Source: Dyadobacter sp. CY323 (GTDB lineage Bacteria > Bacteroidota > Bacteroidia > Cytophagales > Spirosomataceae). Taken from it: a stretch of DNA of 64,000 bases. The translations under genes were made by a program, and so were the position numbers. Of the stretch, positions 9,392 to 22,154 are shown one piece after another (the first letter of the stretch is position 1; every line of letters starts with the position of its first letter). The notes below the pieces were generated by a model. That model saw only the letters and a list, made by a program, of their open reading frames with translations, had not been told where the DNA came from and searched no databases. The stretch covers positions 62,001-126,000 of the forward strand of contig NZ_JAJUXH010000010.1 in NCBI RefSeq assembly GCF_021390245.1, written 5' to 3'.

Positions 9392-9787
9392 ATGTTTCCC
9401 GAAAATGTTTATCTGTTTACTTACGGCACCTTGAAGAAAGGATTTAAAAATCCATTCGCCGAAACGCTTCGTTTCGCTTCGGTTTTTGAGGGCGAAGGTT
9501 ATTTCAATGGGCGTCTGTACCTGATTTCTTGGTACCCGGGTGCCGTATATGATGAAATGGAAACGGCAAAAGTGCATGGAGAAGCTTACCGGCTCACCGA
9601 CACTGAAATACTTTGGGAGCTCGACGAATATGAGGAGGTTCTTGGGGATGAAGCATCCAGCCTGTATCTGAGAAAGGTTGTTACTGTGACCCTGCAAAAC
9701 GGATCAGAAGTTCCATGCTGGACCTATTTGTATAACCAATCTGTCGACGGATTACCACTTATTTCAGACGGCCGTTTTACGGTTTAA
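9392..9787 (+). CDS. Gamma-glutamylcyclotransferase-like (GGCT/AIG2 fold) protein
   Basis: 131 residues with the YGTLKKG substrate-binding loop near the N-terminus (FTYGTLKKGF) and an acidic LDEYEEV stretch of the type that supplies the catalytic glutamate. The family releases 5-oxoproline from gamma-glutamyl amines or peptides; the natural substrate here is unknown. The stop codon overlaps the stop of coaX on the other strand by two bases (9785-9786). Confidence 0.85.
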   Translation: MFPENVYLFTYGTLKKGFKNPFAETLRFASVFEGEGYFNGRLYLISWYPGAVYDEMETAKVHGEAYRLTDTEILWELDEYEEVLGDEASSLYLRKVVTVTLQNGSEVPCWTYLYNQSVDGLPLISDGRFTV

Positions 9788-10551
9788 GCGCGAAGACTTT
9801 CACCGATTATGCGCAGACCGTCCAAGGTCAATTTCCGGTCAATTTCTACAAATTCGTCACGCAATGTGTCGATGATCGAGGATAGCCCGCCCGTTGCCAC
9901 GGCAATGCATTCGCCTCCCAATTCGGCCCGAATGCGACTGATCAAAGATTTCACCAAACCTTCATAGCCTAACAAAATACCCGCCTGAATTGCTTCTGTA
10001 GTATTTCTGCCGATTGCAGTGGCAGGTAATTGCAACGGTACCTCGGGCAACTGCGCAGTGTTGGCAAATAATGCTTTTACGGCGGTCAACAATCCAGGCA
10101 GAATGGCGACGCCCAGGATCTTGCTATCTTTCGATACCGTGGTGAAAGTGAGCGCGGTACCGAAATCCACAACGACACAATTTTGTTTATACCGCGTAGA
10201 AACGGCGACCGCATTGGCGATCAGATCGGCGCCTATTTCGTGCGGATGATCGATGGCAATGCTCAATGCGGGATAAATTTCCGGACCGACAACAATGACA
10301 TCATCCCCGAATAAAGACCGGAGCATTTTCTGGATAATGGGTGTCATTGCCGGTACAACACTGCTTAAAACAACGGTTTCTACATCGCCAAACCAAAGTC
10401 CGGCTTCCAGGAAGTGCAGCCTGAGCCTTGACTCATAATGTGATTCATTTTCTTGCACCAGTGACCGCATCCGCCAGATATGTTCCCAATTACCAGATTG
10501 GTAGAGTCCAAAAACGGTGTCGGTATTGCCGACGTCTACGGCTAAAAGCAT
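9784..10551 (-). CDS. coaX: Type III pantothenate kinase
   Basis: Phosphorylates pantothenate in the first step of coenzyme A synthesis. The 255 residues show the acetate-kinase-fold phosphate motif DVGNTDTVFGL at the very N-terminus, the substrate-side HEIGADLIANA and the second motif DFGTALTFT, all diagnostic of CoaX. Start ATG 10551. It is a lone gene on the minus strand, tail to tail with the GGCT-like gene and divergent from the beta-galactosidase. Confidence 0.95.
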   Translation of the reverse strand: MLLAVDVGNTDTVFGLYQSGNWEHIWRMRSLVQENESHYESRLRLHFLEAGLWFGDVETVVLSSVVPAMTPIIQKMLRSLFGDDVIVVGPEIYPALSIAIDHPHEIGADLIANAVAVSTRYKQNCVVVDFGTALTFTTVSKDSKILGVAILPGLLTAVKALFANTAQLPEVPLQLPATAIGRNTTEAIQAGILLGYEGLVKSLISRIRAELGGECIAVATGGLSSIIDTLRDEFVEIDRKLTLDGLRIIGESLRA

Positions 10552-10599
10552 AAAATTGAATTTACATCCACGGGCAAATTAAAGGCATTATTCAAATAA

Positions 10600-14103
<3,504 letters not shown>

Positions 14104-14116
14104 GTCTTTCTTCCTA

Positions 14117-14677
14117 CTACTTCGCCACCAGCGTATAATTCGCTTTTACGCTGATTACCTGGGCTATTTTTACAAAAACTACCTGCGGAACTTCGATTTT
14201 GTGATCGGTTAATGGTACCTCGAATGCAGAAGAAATGGAGATCTTCCCGCCTTCTATCCTCATCTTTCCGGGAATGGTCCGCACTTTTGTAACACCATGC
14301 ACTGTGAATTTGCCGGTGGCCGAAACATCATATTCCCCATCTTTCGCATAATCCGGCGCTTTATCCACTTTTCCACTGAATGTGGCCGTCGGGTATTTGG
14401 CCGACTCGATGTAGTTTTCATTAAAATGCTCCTGCATTAACTTATTCGGAAAATTAAATTCCCTCATATTCATACGGATAGCAATTTCTCCTGTGGCCGT
14501 ATTCAGAATTGCCTGGGACTTCTTATTCTCGGCAAATACATTTTCCAATGGCGTTACCGAAGAAAAAGTAGTGACTCCGGACGAAGTAGAAAACATTCCC
14601 TGCGCCGAGAGCGGTACCGAATGCAAAGTCATCCCCAGCAAGGTTACGAGAACCATGCGAATAAAAAGCGCTTTCAT
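14117..14677 (-). CDS. YceI-family periplasmic lipocalin-like protein
   Basis: 186 residues with an N-terminal signal peptide ending near LSAQG. The family forms a lipocalin-like barrel that binds polyisoprenoid or quinone-like lipids. Conserved features include NMREFNFPNKLMQEHFNENY, the YPTATFSGKV segment and the GKFTVHGVTK strand. The ATG at 14677 is 12 bases after the DUF5777 gene stop, so it is the last gene of a tight Rieske-DUF5777-YceI operon. A role in electron or lipid transfer is inferred only from these neighbours. Confidence 0.88.
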   Translation of the reverse strand: MKALFIRMVLVTLLGMTLHSVPLSAQGMFSTSSGVTTFSSVTPLENVFAENKKSQAILNTATGEIAIRMNMREFNFPNKLMQEHFNENYIESAKYPTATFSGKVDKAPDYAKDGEYDVSATGKFTVHGVTKVRTIPGKMRIEGGKISISSAFEVPLTDHKIEVPQVVFVKIAQVISVKANYTLVAK

Positions 14678-14689
14678 AATCGTGTTGAT

Positions 14690-15580
14690 TTAGTTTGCTG
14701 GCTGTCTTTTATTCTTTTTATCAAAACTGAAAGTCCTGGACAGATTGAACCCGTAATGAATATCACCTTTGCCCCAGGTTCCGGCTGTTTCTCCGATAAA
14801 TTGCTTTTCGATCATGCCTAACGAATTTGTAAAGTGGAGCTGGAAAACGTGTCCGCCCGTTTCAATGTCGACTCCAAAAGACATAGAATCATAGTACCGA
14901 GCAGTGACAGTATTTTTTTCGCGGGCTGTGTAAAAGTACTCTCCATTCAGTGAAACGCGTTTCGATAGCTTAAACCGTCCGCCAATCCCAACCGCCAGAA
15001 GTGTATTCTCGTCGCCCAGCACATCCGGATGATTTCGATGCAGGAATGTCGGCGAAAGTTGCAACGATAATCGTTCCCCAAACTTTCTGGCGATGAGCAC
15101 CTGCGCCGTATACGTGAGCTTATCCTGAAATTCGAGCTCTTTGTTCACCGTTGCAATGGCCATGCTGCCGAAAAGCGTCACCGATACAGGTACGGACCGA
15201 GCACCGGTACTTTGTTTTAACACTTTATATTTTCCCAAAAAATCATAGGCTTTTTGAGAGGTACTTCTGCCGACGCCAATCATGAAATTGTCGGTCAACC
15301 CATATTCAAAACCCATGCGCATAGTCGCCTGGTCCAATCCGAAAAAGTTATATGCGCCGGAATTCAGTCTTCCGAAACGGTGCGAGATCCGGAAATCCAT
15401 GTGCTTTTTCTTCATGGTTTCGACGGAATGCCCATTCACCACACGGGTTGATTTGAATGTGGCATCAACCGGGATTTTCTGTGCGCTATCTTGTTTCGAC
15501 AGTTGATTTAACAGATCATCCTGAGCGTAGGCCACAGCGGATGAGCACATTAACAATAATGCGAGGCGGAGCATTTTCAT
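14690..15580 (-). CDS. DUF5777-family outer-membrane beta-barrel protein
   Basis: I start at ATG 15580 (MKMLRLALLLM, a signal peptide cleaved near AYAQ), giving 296 residues; the longer open frame back to 15718 would run through the Rieske gene. The pattern HRFGRLNSGAYNFFGLD, then a YGLTDNFMIGVGRS strand and many alternating aromatic strands ending in a terminal aromatic-rich barrel, fits DUF5777. Function is unknown. It lies 12 bases downstream of the Rieske gene and 12 upstream of yceI. Confidence 0.85.
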   Translation of the reverse strand: MKMLRLALLLMCSSAVAYAQDDLLNQLSKQDSAQKIPVDATFKSTRVVNGHSVETMKKKHMDFRISHRFGRLNSGAYNFFGLDQATMRMGFEYGLTDNFMIGVGRSTSQKAYDFLGKYKVLKQSTGARSVPVSVTLFGSMAIATVNKELEFQDKLTYTAQVLIARKFGERLSLQLSPTFLHRNHPDVLGDENTLLAVGIGGRFKLSKRVSLNGEYFYTAREKNTVTARYYDSMSFGVDIETGGHVFQLHFTNSLGMIEKQFIGETAGTWGKGDIHYGFNLSRTFSFDKKNKRQPAN

Positions 15581-15591
15581 AATGAGTTTGG

Positions 15592-16086
15592 TTAGGCTGT
15601 AATTGTAAGCGTATTTCCGTCCGCAGAGAGTGCGGTTTTGTAAACTTTCAGCGCGGTAGTTGCCGGTCCGTTTTTCACGGCACCGGTTGTTGAAAATTGT
15701 GATCCGTGATTGGTACACAAAAAGTCATTTTCACCCGCACGGAAACCGATTGTAAAACCTTCATGCGTACACGTTTTTGAAAGTGCGACATAGGACCCCG
15801 CTGTCGTGTGAGCTACAATGGTATCACCAATGACCCTGAAACCTCCACTCGCTTTAATGTCGGTGGCCTTGGTCAGATCGATGGAAAAGTTTACCGAGCC
15901 GGTCGTTGTTCCCGTAATGCCCGTACTTGTACCACCGCCGGGAGTCGGTTCCGGGTCATCACTACCCGACCCGCAGGATGACAGGGTGGTGCCCATGCAG
16001 TAAAAAGCCATTAAAGTGGAAGTACTGAGTCCAAGACTTCTTAGGAATTCGCCTCTTTTCATTCCCTCTTTTTGAGTAGTATCCAT
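15592..16086 (-). CDS. Rieske [2Fe-2S] protein, exported or lipoprotein
   Basis: 164 residues. The Rieske cluster ligands are visible as CTHEGF and, 19 residues later, CTNHGSQF. The N-terminus is a hydrophobic signal ending in LSSC-GSGSDD, consistent with a lipoprotein that faces the periplasm or the cell surface. A Gly/Thr/Pro-rich linker follows the cysteine. It is first in the Rieske-DUF5777-YceI operon, and a sigma/anti-sigma pair lies directly upstream on the same strand. It is too small and too isolated to be the bc1 or alternative complex III subunit. Confidence 0.9.
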   Translation of the reverse strand: MDTTQKEGMKRGEFLRSLGLSTSTLMAFYCMGTTLSSCGSGSDDPEPTPGGGTSTGITGTTTGSVNFSIDLTKATDIKASGGFRVIGDTIVAHTTAGSYVALSKTCTHEGFTIGFRAGENDFLCTNHGSQFSTTGAVKNGPATTALKVYKTALSADGNTLTITA

Positions 16087-16150
16087 AGTGAATAAGTAAT
16101 TAATAATAAATTAATTAGTAGATATTAAGCAGTACTGGTAATTCGTGTTC

Positions 16151-17647
16151 TTAACGGAATGCAGGTGTGTAGCGGAGGGATAGCCACATACCTGTGGTGA
16201 ACAGGTTGACTTTGCCGTATCCTACCCTTTTCAACGGCACTCTTAAATAAGGTTCGGCAAGTAGGGAGAGTTTTTGAGAAATCTTGTATTCATAACCCGC
16301 GGAGACATTCAGATGGCTGAACCAGTACCATCCTGTCTTTCCATTCCAGCTTCGCATTTTAATCTTCGGATCCATTTCATTCTCGAAGCTGTATTTATAT
16401 TTTTCCTTGTTCATGTGATAGGAAGAAAAACCACCACCAGCAAATATGGACGATCTTGCTATTTGTAAAACATCATATCGCAGATTCAGAGGTATTTCCA
16501 GGACTTTGCAAAAGCCATCCACACTCTTTACATCAGGTCCATAATAATGGGGATCTTGCATCAAAGGCAACTTGTAACTTTTTCCATCTCCGTAATACCC
16601 TTTTGAACTCCATACTGCTCCGGTTTGTACGAACAGTCTAGGCACTATCGAATATTCGACAAGTAGTGATACCGCTGTTCCAGGCTTCGTAAAGTCCTTC
16701 ATACCAACTGTACTTAGGTCAGGAGAATAGCCAAACCGTACAGCCCATTTCGCATTAGATATCTCAATGCTTTCTTTCGATTTCTCCTGATTAGCATCAG
16801 GCTCTGCTTCTGTTACAGCAATTACTGGGTAGTCAATCCGATTTGCCCAGTTTATTTGTTTGTTACCTAAATTGGACACCGTAATCTGCATTCTATCCAA
16901 CTGGTCATCGGCTGATATAACCTCATTTTGCTGGACATTAACAGGCGACATATTGGTCGCATCTGCATTACCTCCCATTTCAGTCCGATTGGGTGTGACC
17001 CCATTGGAACCAATTGCCTGCCTTGCCCCAAGTTCGGAGGCACTGGTTCCGTTAGGATCATTTTTATGCACTTTTTCGTCGGCATTTAATGAAAGAGCCC
17101 CGTCGCCTCCTTCCCTTTTTGAGCGGTTAGGCTCTAAGTACACTCCGCCTGCCTTAGATAGGCTCCGGGGCAATGTTTTACTGCTTTTTGAAGAAACAGC
17201 CTTCAAATCTGATTTTAAGGAGGATTCCGGAGTACGGGTATCCTTTTCTGATCTTGGTGAAATGCTCGGTTCAGTATTTTCTTTCTCCTGCGCTGCGTTC
17301 GTTAAAGCTTCTTTATCTATTTTCTCGATGATTTTCGCATTGGTTTGTTCTTGTGCAGCCGATTTATTTTCAGTAACCTTTGATCCCGGAACAAGCTGAA
17401 TTTGCTCATTTACCTGGTTTTTTTCTTCATTACCAAACAAATAATAAGACGCAATTCCTCCGGGGATCATCAATAACAACAACCCCAGCGGCCACCATTT
17501 CCTGAACCAGGCAGCCGGAGTTTTCCCATCCGTCTCATCAAGTCGTTTTTTCAGGCTATTCCAATCTTCCGGATCAAATTGCGGATCAAGCTCTTCTGAT
17601 GACTTTCTGAAGAGCTTATCCAGTTCGTCATCTGGTAACTCTATCAT
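16151..17647 (-). CDS. Anti-sigma-like membrane protein with C-terminal outer-membrane barrel domain
   Basis: I start at ATG 17647 (MIELPDDELDKLFRKSSEEL), giving 498 residues; the TTG nine bases earlier is less likely. The order is a short acidic cytoplasmic head (1-45), one membrane segment (about 51-71), a long charged Ser/Glu/Lys-rich linker (about 75-270) and a C-terminal PorT/OMP_b-brl-like domain (about 280-498) with repeated amphipathic strands. The start lies inside the last 20 bases of the upstream ECF sigma gene, so the two are translationally coupled. A role as anti-sigma factor is inferred from this coupling and the topology. Confidence 0.75.
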   Translation of the reverse strand: MIELPDDELDKLFRKSSEELDPQFDPEDWNSLKKRLDETDGKTPAAWFRKWWPLGLLLLMIPGGIASYYLFGNEEKNQVNEQIQLVPGSKVTENKSAAQEQTNAKIIEKIDKEALTNAAQEKENTEPSISPRSEKDTRTPESSLKSDLKAVSSKSSKTLPRSLSKAGGVYLEPNRSKREGGDGALSLNADEKVHKNDPNGTSASELGARQAIGSNGVTPNRTEMGGNADATNMSPVNVQQNEVISADDQLDRMQITVSNLGNKQINWANRIDYPVIAVTEAEPDANQEKSKESIEISNAKWAVRFGYSPDLSTVGMKDFTKPGTAVSLLVEYSIVPRLFVQTGAVWSSKGYYGDGKSYKLPLMQDPHYYGPDVKSVDGFCKVLEIPLNLRYDVLQIARSSIFAGGGFSSYHMNKEKYKYSFENEMDPKIKMRSWNGKTGWYWFSHLNVSAGYEYKISQKLSLLAEPYLRVPLKRVGYGKVNLFTTGMWLSLRYTPAFR

Positions 17648-18197
17648 AATTGTCAATACTGATTTTGGATAACATTTCTCTTAATTTTTCTCTTGCACGC
17701 GACAAATTCGACTTTGACGCCCCAACCGAAATATTCAGCTGATCTGCAATTTCTTCGTGTGTGTAGCCGTCAATCACTGATAAACTAAAAACAATCCGGT
17801 AGGAGGGTGTAAGTTTTTGGATCAGGCCAACCAGCTCCTCATGAGCGATTTTACTGATCACCGTCTCATCAACAGACACTTGCTCCGCCATCTCCACGTC
17901 GTCGAACACATCCCTGCGGACCTCCTGTCTGTAATGATCCAGTGCTGTATTAATCATGATCCTACTCAACCAGGTTTTAAATGAACGGTCTGAATCAAAA
18001 CTGTCAAGTTTTGTAAAAACCTTCAGAAATCCATCGTTGAGTATTTCCTTAGCCTCCTCCCGGCTACGTGTATAGCGTAAACAAATGCTCATGGCATAGC
18101 CGTAAAACTGTTTGTACAACAGCTCCTGACTGCGGCGGTTTTTTCTTAAACAGCCGTCGAGTAGTTCATGAAGAACGGCGGAGTTATACTCGGGCAT
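17628..18197 (-). CDS. ECF-type RNA polymerase sigma factor
   Basis: 189 residues with sigma region 2 (YAMSICLRYTRSREEAKEILNDG, then FKTWLSRIMINTALDHYR) and region 4 (YRIVFSLSVIDGYTHEEIAD with the HTH LNISVGASKSNLSRAREKL). It overlaps the next gene by 20 bases. It probably controls its own operon and possibly the Rieske cluster, but no target promoter can be proven from the window. Confidence 0.93.
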   Translation of the reverse strand: MPEYNSAVLHELLDGCLRKNRRSQELLYKQFYGYAMSICLRYTRSREEAKEILNDGFLKVFTKLDSFDSDRSFKTWLSRIMINTALDHYRQEVRRDVFDDVEMAEQVSVDETVISKIAHEELVGLIQKLTPSYRIVFSLSVIDGYTHEEIADQLNISVGASKSNLSRAREKLREMLSKISIDNYDRVTR

Positions 18198-18354
18198 GCT
18201 ATTCGCTTTTTTACACCATTACGTTCATTTCAAAACAACGGTTGCTTGGTATGGTCAAGATTTTCGTTAATTTTTATAACTATTTGAAAATGTTAAGGTT
18301 AAAACGCAAAAATCGGTTTAATCTCCTGTTAACCGCATCCTTGATTTAATTGAC

Positions 18355-18362
18355 TATTTTTG
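18355..18362 (+). promoter_or_regulatory. -7 promoter element upstream of the ABC exporter gene
   Basis: TATTTTTG matches the Bacteroidota primary-sigma -7 consensus TAnnTTTG. It lies 69 bases before the ATG at 18432. No clear -33 TTTG is seen at the expected distance. Confidence 0.5.
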
Positions 18363-18431
18363 CAGGCTGATCCAATCAGTTATTTTAAAACAGCCGGAAG
18401 ATGGGCTGAGTAATGCACAATATGAATTGTA

Positions 18432-20243
18432 ATGGCTGCTATCGACACTAAAGAAGACCCTCAATCACCGTTTGCAATAAAAAAAATCAGTTGGCAGGGT
18501 CTTAAAACCACAAAGGAACTTTTAAAATACCTCCGGCCATACCGCTGGACATTCTTTGTCGGAATGATCTTCCTGGTACTCTCAACCGGTACTTCACTCG
18601 CATTCCCCAAGCTCGTCGGAAACATCATCAAAGTTATTGAGGGAAAGTCAAAATACACGATCAACGAGATTACCGGATTTCTTTTTATCGTTCTGATCTG
18701 CCAGGCCGTCTTTTCTTATTTCAGGGTATTTCTCTTTACAAAAGTGAGTGAAATGGCCATGAGCAATATCCGGTCTGACGTTTTCAGCAAGATCATTACA
18801 TTACCGATCTCGTTCCTGGAACAACGTCGCGTTGGTGAGCTAACGAGCCGCATCACTTCCGATGTATCCCAATTACAGGGACTTATGTCATTTACACTGG
18901 CCGAGGTTTTCCGTCAGGTGGCCACACTCATTGTCGGTATCAGTATTCTTTTTTACACCTCCTGGAAACTGACCTTATTCATGCTGGCGACTTTTCCGAT
19001 GCTGGTCGTCGCCTCGGTTTTTTTCGGGCGTCATATGCGCCGGCTATCCAAAAAGGCGCAGGACGAGCTGGCAGCGGCGAATGTAGTGGTTGAAGAAACA
19101 CTCCAGTCTGTCAATGTCGTAAAAGCATTTACCAACGAACCGCTTGAAGTGGATCGCTATAACACAATCCTTGGCCGCGTGGTCGACCTTTCACTTTACG
19201 CTGCCAAGTTTCGGGGCGGGTTTGTGTCATTCATTATTTTTGCCATGTTTGGCGGCATTGTTGGCGTGGTATGGTATGGCGCCGGGCTGGTGCAGGCGGG
19301 CGATTTCGGACTTTCCGAGCTTTTTACATTTATCCTTTATACTACATTTATTGGTGCGTCGATCAGCGGAATGGGTGACCTATATGCCCAAATCAACAAA
19401 ACGATCGGCGCTTCCGAACGCATTTTCGAGATTTTACGGGAAACACCGGAGATCTCCCTCGAAGTTGCCAAAAACGCGACGGCGGGCGGCGTCACCGGCG
19501 ACGTGGTGTACGACGATGTGCATTTCTCTTACCCATCCCGCTCCGATCTGCCGGTGTTAAAAGGTATTTCTTTCCACATCAAAGCAGGTGAAAAAATCGC
19601 ATTGGTAGGTTATAGCGGCGCAGGCAAATCCACGATCGTGCAACTATTACTGCGTTTTTACGACCATCAATCGGGTAATATCCTGGTTGACGGAAAGCCA
19701 TTGAGCAGTTTCGGGATTACGGAGCTTCGGAAAAATATCGCGGTCGTACCTCAGGAAGTGATGCTTTTTGGCGGGACGATCTATGAAAATATCTCGTACG
19801 GAAAGCCAAATGCGACCCGTGAAGAAATTTACGATGCCGCCAGACGCGCCCACGCCAGCGAGTTTATCGATACGTTTCCCGAAAAGTTTGAAACCATTGT
19901 GGGCGAGCGCGGCATTAAGTTATCCGGTGGTCAACGTCAGCGCATTGCCATTGCGCGGGCCATTTTAAAGGATCCGAAAATTCTGATATTGGACGAAGCT
20001 ACCAGCTCGCTCGACGCAGAATCGGAAAAACTGGTACAGATCGCACTCGACGAATTAATGCAAAACCGGACCACGATCGTCATCGCGCACCGGCTCGCTA
20101 CCATCCGCAAAGTGGATATGATTTACGTGATCCGCGAAGGCCGCATTGCCGAATCGGGCTCACATCAGCAATTGACGTTGCTGGACAATGGTTTGTACGC
20201 CAATCTTATCAAGTTGCAGTTTGAAACCGCAGAAAGTAATTAA
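18432..20243 (+). CDS. ABC exporter, fused membrane and ATPase domains (MsbA-like)
   Basis: 603 residues forming a half-transporter. Six membrane segments cover about residues 35-325, and the ATPase domain about 360-600 has Walker A GYSGAGKS, signature LSGGQRQRIAIARA and Walker B ILILDEATSSLD. This is the type I exporter architecture of MsbA and multidrug or lipid exporters; the substrate is unknown. Its stop codon TAA shares its last A with the ATG of the MutS-like gene, so the two are translationally coupled. Confidence 0.92.
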   Translation: MAAIDTKEDPQSPFAIKKISWQGLKTTKELLKYLRPYRWTFFVGMIFLVLSTGTSLAFPKLVGNIIKVIEGKSKYTINEITGFLFIVLICQAVFSYFRVFLFTKVSEMAMSNIRSDVFSKIITLPISFLEQRRVGELTSRITSDVSQLQGLMSFTLAEVFRQVATLIVGISILFYTSWKLTLFMLATFPMLVVASVFFGRHMRRLSKKAQDELAAANVVVEETLQSVNVVKAFTNEPLEVDRYNTILGRVVDLSLYAAKFRGGFVSFIIFAMFGGIVGVVWYGAGLVQAGDFGLSELFTFILYTTFIGASISGMGDLYAQINKTIGASERIFEILRETPEISLEVAKNATAGGVTGDVVYDDVHFSYPSRSDLPVLKGISFHIKAGEKIALVGYSGAGKSTIVQLLLRFYDHQSGNILVDGKPLSSFGITELRKNIAVVPQEVMLFGGTIYENISYGKPNATREEIYDAARRAHASEFIDTFPEKFETIVGERGIKLSGGQRQRIAIARAILKDPKILILDEATSSLDAESEKLVQIALDELMQNRTTIVIAHRLATIRKVDMIYVIREGRIAESGSHQQLTLLDNGLYANLIKLQFETAESN

Positions 20244-22054
20244 TGGAAAACCCCACAGAATTTTCTAAAACTGCCCCGCAACATTTTTTTGAAACCGAAT
20301 TCGAAAAGGCCCGCCTCGCACAAGCCGCAGCGCAAAAAAGATTTAATGCATTAGCGATTGTAAGGTTATCCGTTTTCGCAGGGATATTAGTCGCTGCCTG
20401 GATCTGGAACAGAACCGGTGAATCGCTGCTGGCAATCGTAGTTGTGGCATTGATTGTGGCCTTTTTTATTTTAATGAAAAAACACCAGGCCGTAAAAAGA
20501 AAAAGGGATTTTCAGAGAAATATTCAGACCGTCAATGAAGATGAATTGGAAAGATTGGCTTACCGGTTCAAAAGAACGGATACTGGAACTCAGTTCTCAG
20601 AAAAAGAACATGCATATGCCACAGATCTGGATATTTTCGGCGGATATTCTTTATATAAGTTATTGAACCGCACGAGAACCGCAGAAGGAAGCCGGCGGCT
20701 CGCAAACTGGTTGAAAAATCATGCGGATACCGAAGAAATTGCATTAAGACAGCAAACTTCCATTGAATTCAAAAACCAGCCTCAGTACATTCAGGAATGG
20801 GAAGCGACTGCATTGCTTCATGAAAAAGCCGCGCAACAGATCGGTACATTTCGCGCCTGGATTACGGAGAAAATGCCGGATGAACTAGTCAAGTCCCTCC
20901 GTTTGCGCTGGGTTCCGTTGTTGACACTGGTCATTGGGATTGCCGCAATTTTAAAATTGATTCCCGTCGGATTGTTTTTACTGGCATTAGCCGCGCATTT
21001 TCTTATTCTGAGAAGATACCTTACTAGCATTCAACAGCTTACAAATAAAACGGCGACGCTAGGACGTACGCTTATTGCTTACGCAGACCTTTTAAAAAAT
21101 GCAGAATCGGCCCCATTCACATCTCCGTGGTGGCTGCGCCGCAAGGAATTTATTACCGGTTCTTCGTCAGCATTACATCAGGCCGGAAGTTTGTTCGAGC
21201 GGCTTGATTATCGTAATAATCCATTCTTCTCGCTTTTTGTCGGCCTTCCTACACTTTGGGACTTGCATTGTTTGGCTGCTTTGGAAAGCTGGAAAGAAAC
21301 CAATCGCTCAAAATTGGCGGACTGGCTCGATGTACTTGCCGACACCGAAGCCATGAACAGTCTGGCCGGATATGCATTCGCCAATCCCGAATGTGTGATA
21401 CCGGAAGTAAGTCGGCAGGATGATGTTTTTATAAAAGCCAAGGAAATGGGACATCCGCTCATCCCCGGATCGAAAAGGGTTTCAAATAGCTTTGAAATGA
21501 ATGGGACCGGGCATACAATTCTGATTACGGGCTCGAATATGTCAGGTAAAAGCACGTTTTTGAGAACGATTGGGCTCAATTTTGTTTTAGCTCAAACAGG
21601 TGCGGTAGTGAGTGCCGATTCATTTTCATGCGCTCCCGTTCGCATTTTCAGCAGCATGCGTACGCAGGATTCGCTCGAAGAAAGTACTTCTTCCTTTTAT
21701 GCTGAACTAAAAAGGCTGCGGAAGCTGCTCGAACTGGCCGACGAAAAATCAGGAACACCCGTTTTTTACCTGCTCGACGAAATTCTGAAAGGTACCAACT
21801 CCGCAGACCGGCATCGCGGCGCGGAAGCTTTGATCCGGCAATTACATAAGAAAAATGCTTCCGGGCTTGTTTCAACGCATGATCTTGAACTGGGTGAATG
21901 GGGCGCTACTGAAAACTACGTGCATAACTTCCATTTTCGTTCCGATGTGGAGAACGGAAAGCTGCATTTTGACTATCGCCTGCACGAAGGAATTTGTACG
22001 AGTTTCAATGCGTCGGAACTCATGCGCATGATGGGGATTGATATAGAATTGTAA
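20243..22054 (+). CDS. Membrane-anchored MutS-family ATPase
   Basis: 603 residues. The C-terminal half is a MutS ATPase domain with Walker A TGSNMSGKSTFLRTIG (about 430) and Walker B YLLDEILKGTNSADR, followed by STHDLEL. The DNA-mismatch recognition domain of MutS is absent. Instead there are two hydrophobic hairpins at about 37-78 and 223-258, predicting a membrane protein with a cytoplasmic ATPase. It overlaps the ABC exporter gene by one base. It is not a canonical repair MutS; its role is unknown. Confidence 0.85.
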   Translation: MENPTEFSKTAPQHFFETEFEKARLAQAAAQKRFNALAIVRLSVFAGILVAAWIWNRTGESLLAIVVVALIVAFFILMKKHQAVKRKRDFQRNIQTVNEDELERLAYRFKRTDTGTQFSEKEHAYATDLDIFGGYSLYKLLNRTRTAEGSRRLANWLKNHADTEEIALRQQTSIEFKNQPQYIQEWEATALLHEKAAQQIGTFRAWITEKMPDELVKSLRLRWVPLLTLVIGIAAILKLIPVGLFLLALAAHFLILRRYLTSIQQLTNKTATLGRTLIAYADLLKNAESAPFTSPWWLRRKEFITGSSSALHQAGSLFERLDYRNNPFFSLFVGLPTLWDLHCLAALESWKETNRSKLADWLDVLADTEAMNSLAGYAFANPECVIPEVSRQDDVFIKAKEMGHPLIPGSKRVSNSFEMNGTGHTILITGSNMSGKSTFLRTIGLNFVLAQTGAVVSADSFSCAPVRIFSSMRTQDSLEESTSSFYAELKRLRKLLELADEKSGTPVFYLLDEILKGTNSADRHRGAEALIRQLHKKNASGLVSTHDLELGEWGATENYVHNFHFRSDVENGKLHFDYRLHEGICTSFNASELMRMMGIDIEL

Positions 22055-22154
22055 CTTTACTCACTACATTTACGTTTAAATACTTATAATTACACCAGCC
22101 TGAAATCCGAGTAATTGATTTAATAAATAACATAATAACGACTAAGAAACCTGA

